Below are positions 1-6,089 of a stretch of 6,089 nt of DNA, piece after piece. The notes beneath the pieces were generated by a model. It made no database searches. It saw only the letters and a list, made by a program, of their open reading frames with translations, and was not told the origin of the DNA. Origin of the DNA: Chloroflexi bacterium RIFCSPLOWO2_02_FULL_71_16 (GTDB taxonomy: Bacteria; Chloroflexota; Limnocylindria; P2-11E); assembly GCA_001795345.1 (NCBI GenBank), contig MGON01000044.1, forward strand, positions 909-6,997. Reading direction: 5' to 3'. How positions within the stretch are numbered: the stretch's first letter is position 1; every line of letters starts with the position of its first letter. A program made the position numbers and the translations under genes.

Positions 1-365
1 CGCTCGCTCCGGTCTTCGGTGACCTCAGCGCCGTCGCCTACGTCGTCGCCTTCGGCTGCATCGCGGCAGCCGCGCTCGCGGACAGGGCGCTGCCCGGCAT
101 GAGCGCGATAGCGGCGGGGGCCACGCTGAACTGGCTCGTGGTCGCGGCGAACGGCGGCATGCCGGTGGACCCGGTGGCGCTCACCGCAGCGGGGGTGAGC
201 ATGCCGGACGATCGGCTGCACATCGAGCTCGGACCGGCGACACGCCTGCCGCAGCTCGCCGATGTGATCCCCATGGGGGTCTTCCGGAGCGTGTACAGCA
301 TCGGCGACGTGCTGCTCGCCGCCGGCGGCTTCTGGCTGCCGTTCGCGTGGCTGCGGCGCCGATGA
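1..365 (+). CDS. DUF5317-like membrane protein, C-terminal part (5' truncated)
   Basis: The frame is open from base 3 and ends at TGA 363-365, giving 120 visible residues; the N-terminus lies outside the window. What is seen: a hydrophobic helix at once (AYVVAFGCIAAAALA), a second one (IAAGATLNWLVVAANGGMPV), a soluble loop, and a last helix near GDVLLAAGGFWLPFAW before a basic RRR end. The pattern of an N-x-x-V-x-x-NGG-MPV stretch, then a His in a short polar loop (RLHIELGP), a T-x-L-P-x-L-x-D segment and SIGDVLLAAGGF is what I know from DUF5317, a family of small integral membrane proteins without a known function. The stop codon overlaps the ATG of the transporter by 4 nt, so the two are probably co-transcribed and translationally coupled. 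The family call rests on motif memory, not a search. The internal ATG at 99 is not taken as the start, because clear family sequence continues upstream of it. Confidence 0.75.
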   Translation, partial: LAPVFGDLSAVAYVVAFGCIAAAALADRALPGMSAIAAGATLNWLVVAANGGMPVDPVALTAAGVSMPDDRLHIELGPATRLPQLADVIPMGVFRSVYSIGDVLLAAGGFWLPFAWLRRR

Positions 366-1570
366 CCGGAGCGACCGCCCTCCAGGCCTTCCGCTCGCCG
401 AACTTCTCGCTGCTGTGGGCGGCCCAGGTCGTCAGCGGCTTCGGTGACAAGATCACCGTGTTCGCCCTCGCGTTCGTGACCTGGGAGCTGACGCGCTCCG
501 CCGTGTCGACCACCCTCGCGGTGGTCATCTCGACCATCCCGTACGGCATCTTTGGCTTCTTCGGCGGCGCGATCGCCGACGCGGTCGGCCACCGCAGGTC
601 GATGATCGCCTGCGACGTCGTGCGGATGATCGCGATAGCGCTGATACCGCTCGTGCTGCTCGTCGGGTCGCCGCTGTGGGTGGCCTATGTCCTGGTCTTC
701 ATCGCCGCGATCTGCTCGGCCATCTTCAATCCCGCGCGCATGGCGATCATCCCGGACCTGGTCCCGGCCGAGCGGCTCGGCGCGAGCAACTCGATGGTCT
801 ATGCCTCCGACCGGACCGTCGAGATCGTCGGCACGCTCATCGCCGGGGTCCTGGTGGCCCTGCTGCGCGAGTCCGCCTTCTACGTGGACGCGCTCACCTT
901 CGGCGTGTCCGCCCTCCTCCTCGGCCGCATCGCGATCGACGAGAGGCCATCGCGCGCCATCTCGTGGAGCCGCCTGATCGCCGACGCGGCCGACGGCGTG
1001 CGACTCATCCGGGACCACGCCGTGATCCGCGCGAACACCGTGTTCTCGCTCCTCGCCCAGCTCTCGCTGCCGATCGTCAACGGCCTCACGCCCGTCCTCG
1101 TGTTCCGCGAGTTCGGCCTGGGTCCGGAGCACTTCGGGGGTCTCGAGGCGGCCATCGCCGTCGGGGCCGTGCTCGCCGGCATCCTGTATCCAGCGTTCCT
1201 GGGCGGTGTCCGAAAGGGCCGCGCGATCGTCGCGGGGTTCGCCCTGCTGGGCATCGTCCTCGTCGCCATCGCGGTCTCGCCCACGTTCCCGGTGCTGGTG
1301 GTCATGTACGGCATCTTGGGGATCACTAACGTCGTGTTCGTCATCCCGAACATGACCCTGGTCCAGCAGCTCACGCCGGCCCATGCGCGAGCCCGGCTGT
1401 TCGGCGCGCGCTTCGCCCTGCTCAACCTGACCTGGCTCCCCGTGATCCTGCTCAGCGCAACGCTCGCGGAGATCTTCAGCGTGCAGGCGATCCTCGCCGT
1501 GGCCGGCATCTTCACGCTCGCGGTCGCGGTGGTCGGCGCCACCTTCCGCGTCGTCCGCGAGGCGGACTAG
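362..1570 (+). CDS. MFS transporter (EntS/MFS_3-like), substrate unknown
   Basis: A 402-residue polytopic inner-membrane protein, the usual size for a 12-helix major facilitator. The N-terminus (FRSPNFSLLWAAQVVSGFGD) matches the start of the MFS_3/EntS-like exporter group. The MFS signature between helices 2 and 3 is present as GGAIADAVGHRRS at about residues 68-80. Hydrophobic segments run through the whole length, with a central polar stretch near ERPSRAISWSRLIADAADG that fits the cytoplasmic loop between the two six-helix halves. It ends in a short charged tail (RVVREAD). I chose ATG 362 because it forms an ATGA overlap with the upstream stop and no Shine-Dalgarno sequence is needed with coupling; an in-frame GTG at 347 would add MAAAP and is the alternative. 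Members of this group export siderophores, macrolides or other small molecules, but nothing here fixes the substrate. No neighbouring biosynthesis or resistance genes help. Confidence 0.88.
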   Translation: MTGATALQAFRSPNFSLLWAAQVVSGFGDKITVFALAFVTWELTRSAVSTTLAVVISTIPYGIFGFFGGAIADAVGHRRSMIACDVVRMIAIALIPLVLLVGSPLWVAYVLVFIAAICSAIFNPARMAIIPDLVPAERLGASNSMVYASDRTVEIVGTLIAGVLVALLRESAFYVDALTFGVSALLLGRIAIDERPSRAISWSRLIADAADGVRLIRDHAVIRANTVFSLLAQLSLPIVNGLTPVLVFREFGLGPEHFGGLEAAIAVGAVLAGILYPAFLGGVRKGRAIVAGFALLGIVLVAIAVSPTFPVLVVMYGILGITNVVFVIPNMTLVQQLTPAHARARLFGARFALLNLTWLPVILLSATLAEIFSVQAILAVAGIFTLAVAVVGATFRVVREAD

Positions 1571-1585
1571 CGCACGCTGCCTCGA

Positions 1586-1612
1586 GCGACCCCAATCCCG
1601 GCAGCGGGTCGC
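1586..1612. other. 7-bp inverted repeat downstream of the MFS gene
   Basis: GCGACCC (1586-1592) and GGGTCGC (1606-1612) are perfect complements around a 13-nt loop, starting 16 nt after the MFS stop. There is no T-run after it, so it is a poor intrinsic terminator. It ends 4 nt before the TTGACA of the candidate promoter for the response regulator, so it could instead be an operator, or simply chance in GC-rich DNA. Confidence 0.3.
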
Positions 1613-1616
1613 CAAG

Positions 1617-1645
1617 TTGACATGTACGCTGGGCGCACACAAACT
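1617..1645 (+). promoter_or_regulatory. Candidate sigma-70-type promoter for the response regulator
   Basis: A perfect TTGACA -35 box lies at 1617-1622. With a 17-nt spacer the -10 position reads CAAACT (1640-1645), only three of six matches to TATAAT. It stands in the 147-nt gap before the activator gene and would give a leader of about 65 nt. The gap (1571-1717) otherwise holds the inverted repeat just upstream, the ribosome binding site near its end, and nothing else I can identify. I found no -24/-12 (GG-N10-GC) sigma-54 promoter in it. Confidence 0.4.
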
Positions 1646-1701
1646 GCCGCTCACGATGGGGAAGAGACTTCAAGTGGCGCCTTCACGCGGCGAAATTGGC
1701 C

Positions 1702-1707
1702 AGGAAG
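1702..1707 (+). promoter_or_regulatory. Ribosome binding site supporting GTG start at 1718
   Basis: AGGAAG ends 10 nt before GTG 1718, where the receiver domain begins (VAQKTVLVADDD). This favours the GTG over the in-frame ATG at 1622, which would add 32 residues unlike any receiver domain and would place the start codon inside the TTGACA box. Confidence 0.55.
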
Positions 1708-1717
1708 CGTACAGATA

Positions 1718-3109
<1,392 letters not shown>

Positions 3110-3342
3110 CGCGAGCGTCGTCCGGACCGTCGAGGCCACCGGATCGTCCGCTCGAAGCTGGGACGCCGCGGTCGCCGACGCGGTGAAGGGCGCGAAGGAC
3201 GAGGTCCCCGAGCCCATCGCGGTCGAGGTCGTCAGGCTCTGGGCGGACCTCGACGCCCGCCGCCGGATGCGCACCTACCGGGCGTCCGTGAAGCTGGCGT
3301 TCCGCCAGCGCGTGGCCCTCTAGGCTCCATCTGTCCCATCCG

Positions 3343-3371
3343 TTGACACGCTAGGCGCGCAATGCCACGAT
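3343..3371 (+). promoter_or_regulatory. Candidate sigma-70-type promoter for the MerR-like gene
   Basis: A perfect TTGACA (3343-3348), then a 17-nt spacer and CACGAT (3366-3371), which matches TATAAT at positions 2, 5 and 6. It lies between the dodecin stop and the MerR-like start. The -10 is weak, and the true -10 might be elsewhere. I see no clear dyad centred in the spacer of the kind that classical MerR proteins bind. Confidence 0.45.
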
Positions 3372-3404
3372 CCCCCGCGCCGGCAGACAGCCGCGCTAGG
3401 GGGA
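3371..3404 (+). promoter_or_regulatory. Bulged hairpin trapping the MerR-like gene's Shine-Dalgarno
   Basis: The left arm TCCCCCGCGC (3371-3380) pairs with GCGC (3393-3396) plus GGGGGA (3399-3404), leaving TA (3397-3398) bulged: 10 base pairs. Inside, GGC (3382-3384) pairs with GCC (3390-3392) around an AGACA loop, with C3381 bulged. The right arm contains most of the ribosome binding site GGGGGAGG (3399-3406), which lies 5 nt before ATG 3412. If the whole element is transcribed, it would hide the site. If transcription starts near 3378, as the candidate promoter predicts, part of the left arm is lost and the repeat would more likely be a DNA operator. There is no T-run, so it is not a standard terminator for dodecin. 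Confidence 0.55.
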
Positions 3405-3411
3405 GGTCCTC

Positions 3412-3993
3412 ATGGCGGACACCGAAGGACGGACGGCGCTCGCTCAGGTCCTGGTGGCGAACGATGGCGAGGTCATCTCCCGGCTGCGCCTCTCGGCGGC
3501 GGAGGCCGCCCGCGTGTGCCGCGTCACCCCCCGGCAGCTCATCTACTGGACCAAGAAGGGGCTCGTGCGCCCGGCGGCCGACGGCGACGACCATGACTAC
3601 GACGTCTTCGCCATGGAGAAGGTCATCCGCATCCGCCAGGCGCTGGAGAAGGGCTACTCCCTGGAGAAAGCGGCGCAGGTCGTCCAGCGCGAGATGAGCG
3701 GCCTGGCGGCCGAGGTCGACCGGCTCGGCTCGATGGCCGCCGAGGATCTGGAGGCCGAGCTGAGGCGCCGGCTCGAGCGGCTCGAAGAGCGGATCGCCGC
3801 GCTGCGCCGCTCCCTTCCCGCCTCGCTCGAGATGGGCCGCCTCCGCCGTGCGGTCGCCCTCCTGGCGCGGCTCGAAGCGCAGGGCGAGCTCCGCGCCGGC
3901 GCCGACGGCGACGCCGCCAAGACGCTCGCGCTCCGTCTCGGCCGCGCGGTCGACGAGCTCGAGCGTGTCGTGAGCGAGGTCCAGGCTATCTAA
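3412..3993 (+). CDS. MerR-like transcriptional regulator with coiled-coil C-terminus
   Basis: A 193-residue protein starting at ATG 3412 behind a strong GGGGGAGG site. An N-terminal segment of about 27 residues precedes a MerR-type winged helix-turn-helix: LSAAEAARVCRVTPRQLIYWTKKGLVRP in two pieces at about 27-54, then a short wing ending in HDYDVFAMEKVIRIRQALEKGYSLEKAAQVV (about 61-91), which is the second helix pair of the family. From about 93 to 157 the sequence is highly charged and heptad-like (LEAELRRRLERLEERIAALRR), fitting a dimerising coiled coil. The C-terminus is Ala/Arg/Glu-rich with no metal-binding cysteine cluster; the only Cys is C36 in the DNA-binding domain, so a metal- or redox-sensing MerR is unlikely. 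It has no recognisable ligand domain. Its place between dodecin and murT says little about function; it might control its own gene or the murT unit, where symmetric sequences are found. The DNA-binding domain call is firm, the regulon is unknown. Confidence 0.85.
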   Translation: MADTEGRTALAQVLVANDGEVISRLRLSAAEAARVCRVTPRQLIYWTKKGLVRPAADGDDHDYDVFAMEKVIRIRQALEKGYSLEKAAQVVQREMSGLAAEVDRLGSMAAEDLEAELRRRLERLEERIAALRRSLPASLEMGRLRRAVALLARLEAQGELRAGADGDAAKTLALRLGRAVDELERVVSEVQAI

Positions 3994-3994
3994 G

Positions 3995-4030
3995 GCGCTC
4001 CCGCGCGCTTCTTAAAGCGCTCACGCGCAC
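3995..4030. repeat. Imperfect 14-bp direct repeat, 22-bp period
   Basis: GCGCTCCCGCGCGC (3995-4008) recurs as GCGCTCACGCGCAC (4017-4030), 12 of 14 identical, with starts 22 bp apart, about two helical turns. It begins right after the MerR-like stop codon and lies upstream of the murT promoter candidate, so it could be a tandem protein-binding site. Both copies are low-complexity GC, which weakens the case. Confidence 0.4.
4005..4020. other. 6-bp inverted repeat after the MerR-like gene
   Basis: GCGCTT (4005-4010) and AAGCGC (4015-4020) are perfect complements around a 4-nt CTTA loop. It could end transcription of the regulator gene weakly, but no T-tract follows. It overlaps both copies of the direct repeat, so one site may explain both patterns. 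Confidence 0.3.
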
Positions 4031-4033
4031 TGC

Positions 4034-4060
4034 TGGACAGCGAGAAGCTCCCGCTACGCT
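4034..4060 (+). promoter_or_regulatory. Candidate promoter for murT-gatD, leaderless type
   Basis: TGGACA (4034-4039, five of six to TTGACA) and TACGCT (4055-4060, fitting the TANNNT form of -10 boxes common in GC-rich bacteria) are separated by 15 nt, shorter than ideal. The -10 box ends 7 nt before GTG 4068, so transcription would begin at or next to the start codon. No Shine-Dalgarno sequence exists between them, which fits a leaderless message. The gap 3994-4067 is too short to hold another gene. Confidence 0.45.
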
Positions 4061-4065
4061 CGCTG
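4038..4065. promoter_or_regulatory. 7-bp inverted repeat overlapping the murT promoter candidate
   Basis: CAGCGAG (4038-4044) and CTCGCTG (4059-4065) are exact complements with 14 nt between them. The dyad starts at the end of the -35 candidate and spans the -10. MerR-family operators typically sit between -35 and -10, and a MerR-like gene is immediately upstream, so this is a possible operator. A chance match is also quite possible at this GC content. Confidence 0.33.
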
Positions 4066-4067
4066 CG

Positions 4068-5456
4068 GTGACCCTTCGGACCGCGGCCGCCGTCGCGGCC
4101 GGGAAGCTCACGCGAGTTGGACTCCAGACGCTGGGCCGCGGTGCCACCGCCCTGCCCGGGCTCGTCACCCTCACGCTCGACCCCGCGGCGCTCAGCCGGA
4201 TGACCGCGGGCTTCGCCCACGGCTCCGTCCTCGTGTCCGGCACGAACGGGAAGACGACGACCTCGCGCATGCTGGCCGATGTCGTCCGCGCCGCGGGCTG
4301 GGCGCCGGTCCACAACCGCTCCGGCTCGAACCTCGACCGCGGCATCGCGGCGGCGCTCATCGAGCGCTCGGACTGGCTGGGGTCGCCGGAGGGCGACGTC
4401 GGCGTGTTCGAGGTGGACGAGGCGTCGGTCCCGCGGGTGCTCTCGCGGCTCGTTCCGCGCGTGGTCATCGTGACGAACCTCTTCCGGGACCAGCTCGACC
4501 GTTACTTCGAGCTGGCGCAGCTCGCGCGGCGCATCGCCGCGGCGGTCGCGGAGCTCGGGCCCGACACGACGCTCGTGCTGAACGCGGACGACCCGATCGT
4601 CGTGCAGCTGGGGTCGGGACACGCCGGGCGCACGATCTTCTTCGGCATCGACGACCCTGCCGTCGGCGGCAAGATCGCGCAGCACATCAGCGACGCCACC
4701 CACTGCCCGCGCTGCTCCACGCGCCTTTGGTACTCGCGCGTGATCCTCGGCCACGTCGGGGACTGGTCCTGTCCCGGCTGTGGCTTCGCGCGGCCGGCGC
4801 CGGAGATATCCGCCACGCGCGTCGAGCTGTCGGCCGGCGGGAGCCTGGTCCATCTCGCCGCCGCGGCGTCGGCGGTCCTCGATCCGGTCCGCGTGCCGCT
4901 CCCCGGTCTCTACAACGCCTACAACGCGCTCGCGGCGATCGGCGCCGCGCGCGCGCTCGACATCTCGCTCCCGACCGCCGCCCGCGCCATCGCCGCGGTC
5001 CGGGCGGCCTTCGGGCGGCTCGAGGTCGTCGAGGCGGAGGGCCGGCGCCTGCGCCTGGTCCTGGTGAAGAACCCGGCCGGCTTCAACGCCGCCATCGCGG
5101 CGCTGCTCGAGCAGGGCGGGCAGCACCGGCTCCTGGCCGCGCTGAACGACCGCGACGCCGACGGCCGCGACGTGTCCTGGATCTGGGACGCGGACTTCGA
5201 GGCTCTAGTCCCGGCCGTCGAGCACGCGGTGGTCACGGGGCTGCGCGCGCGCGACCTGGCCCTGCGCTTCAAGTACGCGGGGCTCCCGCGCGACCGCCTG
5301 GAGGTCGCGGAGGGCTGGGGGGACGCGATCCGCCGGGCCATCGAGGGCACGCCGATCGGCGGCGAGGCCGTGGTGCTGACCACGTACACGGCCCTCCTGG
5401 CCCTGCGGCAGGAGCTCTTCCGCCTGGGCCACGTGCGGCAGTTCTGGGAGGACTAG
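4068..5456 (+). CDS. murT: Lipid II isoglutaminyl synthase, MurT subunit
   Basis: A 462-residue Mur-ligase-like protein, close to the usual MurT length. With GatD it forms the complex that amidates the alpha-carboxyl of D-glutamate in lipid II to D-isoglutamine at the cytoplasmic side of the membrane; MurT activates the carboxylate with ATP and receives ammonia from GatD. Seen: an N-terminal segment, the ATP-binding loop GTNGKTTT (58-65), the Mur middle-domain stretch NLFRDQLDRYFEL (137-149), LNADDP (171-176), a MurT-specific zinc ribbon with Cys 213, 216, 235 and 238, LYNAYNALAA (281-290), and the C-terminal DUF1727 domain with KNPAGFN (334-340) and DGRDVSWIWDADFE (365-378). Known work places an Asp of MurT in the glutaminase triad of the complex; it may be among the acidic residues of that last segment, but I cannot align it. 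The GTG start at 4068 has no Shine-Dalgarno and sits just behind a -10-like box. gatD follows after 2 nt. Confusion with MurC-F or FolC is excluded by the ribbon and the gatD neighbour. Confidence 0.96.
   Translation: MTLRTAAAVAAGKLTRVGLQTLGRGATALPGLVTLTLDPAALSRMTAGFAHGSVLVSGTNGKTTTSRMLADVVRAAGWAPVHNRSGSNLDRGIAAALIERSDWLGSPEGDVGVFEVDEASVPRVLSRLVPRVVIVTNLFRDQLDRYFELAQLARRIAAAVAELGPDTTLVLNADDPIVVQLGSGHAGRTIFFGIDDPAVGGKIAQHISDATHCPRCSTRLWYSRVILGHVGDWSCPGCGFARPAPEISATRVELSAGGSLVHLAAAASAVLDPVRVPLPGLYNAYNALAAIGAARALDISLPTAARAIAAVRAAFGRLEVVEAEGRRLRLVLVKNPAGFNAAIAALLEQGGQHRLLAALNDRDADGRDVSWIWDADFEALVPAVEHAVVTGLRARDLALRFKYAGLPRDRLEVAEGWGDAIRRAIEGTPIGGEAVVLTTYTALLALRQELFRLGHVRQFWED
5446..5451 (+). promoter_or_regulatory. 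Ribosome binding site of gatD inside murT
   Basis: GGGAGG lies in the last codons of murT and ends 7 nt before ATG 5459. With a 2-nt gap between the murT stop and this ATG, it supports coupled, near-equal synthesis of the two subunits and decides the gatD start. Confidence 0.7.
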
Positions 5457-5458
5457 GG

Positions 5459-6089
5459 ATGGATCTCCGGATCACTCACCTCTACCCCGACCTCATGTGC
5501 ATCTACGGCGACCGCGGCAACGTGCTCGCCCTCGCACAGCGGGCGCGCTGGCGCGGCATCGAGGTGGAGGTGCGCGACCACGAGGCCGGCGACGAGCTCG
5601 ACCCGGACTGGGCCGACCTCTACTTCTTCGGCGGCGGGCAGGACCAGGGGCAGGACGTCGTCTCACGCGACCTCCAGGGGCCCAACGGCGACGCGCTGCG
5701 CCGGTCGCTCGCCGCGGGCGCGGCCGTCCTCTCCGTGTGCGGCGGGTACCAGCTGCTCGGGCGCGAGTACATCCCGGCGGAGGGCCCGGCCATCTCGGGC
5801 CTCGGCGTCCTCGACGTCACCACGCGGGCCGGTGCGAAGCGGTTCGTGAACAACCTCCTCGCGGAAGCGCCGCAGGGGACGCTCATCGGGTTCGAGAACC
5901 ACTCCGGGCGCACCTATCTGGGTCCCGCGGCGCGGCCGCTTGCGACGGTGCTCGTGGGCCACGGCAACAACGGCGAGGACAGGACCGAGGGCGCGGTCCA
6001 GGGGAAGATCGTGGGCACGTACTGCCACGGCTCGGTCCTCCCGAAGAACCCGTGGCTCGCGGGCCTGCTGCTCGGCTGGGCCCTCGAGC
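5459..6089 (+). CDS. gatD: Lipid II isoglutaminyl synthase, GatD glutaminase subunit (3' truncated)
   Basis: The frame is open from ATG 5459 to the right edge, giving 210 residues; full GatD proteins are about 240, so perhaps 30 residues are missing. It is a class I (triad) glutamine amidotransferase of the CobB/CobQ-like type that hydrolyses glutamine and passes ammonia to MurT. Seen: the GatD N-terminus ITHLYPDLMCIYGDRGNV (5-22), the oxyanion-loop region FFGGGQDQGQ (56-65), the nucleophile Cys94 in SVCGGYQLLG (92-101) and the catalytic His190 in TYCHGSVLPKNP. In Staphylococcus aureus GatD the corresponding residues are Cys94 and His189, so the register is nearly unchanged. Arg128 is also present at the position reported as important there, by residue count only. 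The third triad residue is supplied by MurT in the known complexes. There is no Glu after the His as in standard class I enzymes within the visible part, in line with that. The gene order murT-gatD is the usual one. Confidence 0.95.
   Translation, partial: MDLRITHLYPDLMCIYGDRGNVLALAQRARWRGIEVEVRDHEAGDELDPDWADLYFFGGGQDQGQDVVSRDLQGPNGDALRRSLAAGAAVLSVCGGYQLLGREYIPAEGPAISGLGVLDVTTRAGAKRFVNNLLAEAPQGTLIGFENHSGRTYLGPAARPLATVLVGHGNNGEDRTEGAVQGKIVGTYCHGSVLPKNPWLAGLLLGWALE

Noticed and set aside
347..361. GTG 347 as start of the MFS gene
   Set aside because: It would add only MAAAP with no ribosome binding site, while ATG 362 gives the typical ATGA stop-start overlap.
38..1654. Long minus-strand open frame of 538 codons opposite the DUF5317-MFS pair
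   Set aside because: It is a shadow of GC-rich codon bias: the translation is dominated by Arg, Asp, Glu, Gly and His without any domain pattern, and it covers two well-supported plus-strand genes.
1691..1710. Possible -24/-12 sigma-54 promoter (TGGCC followed by GC) before the activator
   Set aside because: The GG and GC elements are 7 nt apart instead of 10, so it cannot be a sigma-54 promoter.
1622..1717. Upstream ATG at 1622 as the start of the activator
   Set aside because: The 32 added residues do not look like protein conserved in receivers, the ATG overlaps the TTGACA box, and a ribosome binding site precedes GTG 1718 where the receiver begins.
3324..3342. Terminator after the dodecin gene
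   Set aside because: No stem and no T-run in this stretch; the nearby hairpin at 3371-3404 also lacks a T-run and covers the next gene's ribosome binding site.
3990..5126. Minus-strand open frame of 378 codons opposite murT
   Set aside because: Same type of shadow; low-complexity Arg/Gly/Asp/Ala sequence lying against a clearly conserved MurT.

Overview
This is a dense, very GC-rich bacterial window with every convincing gene on the plus strand and no sign of a mobile element, CRISPR array, tRNA or rRNA. The murT-gatD pair, the DUF5317-like membrane protein, the NtrC-type activator and the strong G/C bias at third codon positions together suggest a high-GC Chloroflexota-like or related Terrabacteria lineage. 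That placement is inference; no single gene proves it.

Layout. Positions 1-365 hold the 3' end of a DUF5317-like membrane protein, which overlaps by 4 nt (ATGA) with an MFS transporter (362-1570). An intergenic stretch of 147 nt carries a short inverted repeat and a candidate promoter. It leads into a complete sigma-54-dependent response regulator (receiver + AAA+ + Fis-type HTH, 1718-3109). Overlapping its 3' end in another frame is a small dodecin-family gene (3057-3323). The next gap (3324-3411) holds a second TTGACA-type promoter candidate and a strong bulged hairpin that traps the Shine-Dalgarno sequence of a MerR-like regulator (3412-3993). The 74 nt after that regulator contain a near-exact direct repeat, two inverted repeats and a candidate promoter only 7 nt upstream of the GTG start of murT (4068-5456). 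gatD follows after 2 nt and runs off the right edge (5459-6089).

How the genes work together. The clearest unit is murT-gatD, the two subunits of the lipid II isoglutaminyl synthase, which amidates the D-glutamate of the peptidoglycan stem peptide. DUF5317-MFS looks like a separate translationally coupled membrane-protein unit of unknown substrate. The activator has no partner kinase in the window, so its signal and targets are unknown, but it implies that the genome encodes RpoN. Dodecin may be co-transcribed with it through the gene overlap. The MerR-like protein may act on its own promoter or on the symmetric elements in front of murT, but that is only suggested by position.

I do not see a clear new biological system here. 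The points most worth checking are the structured leader of the MerR-like gene, the overlapping start of the dodecin gene, the probable leaderless start of murT, and a sigma-54 activator in a MurT/GatD organism.
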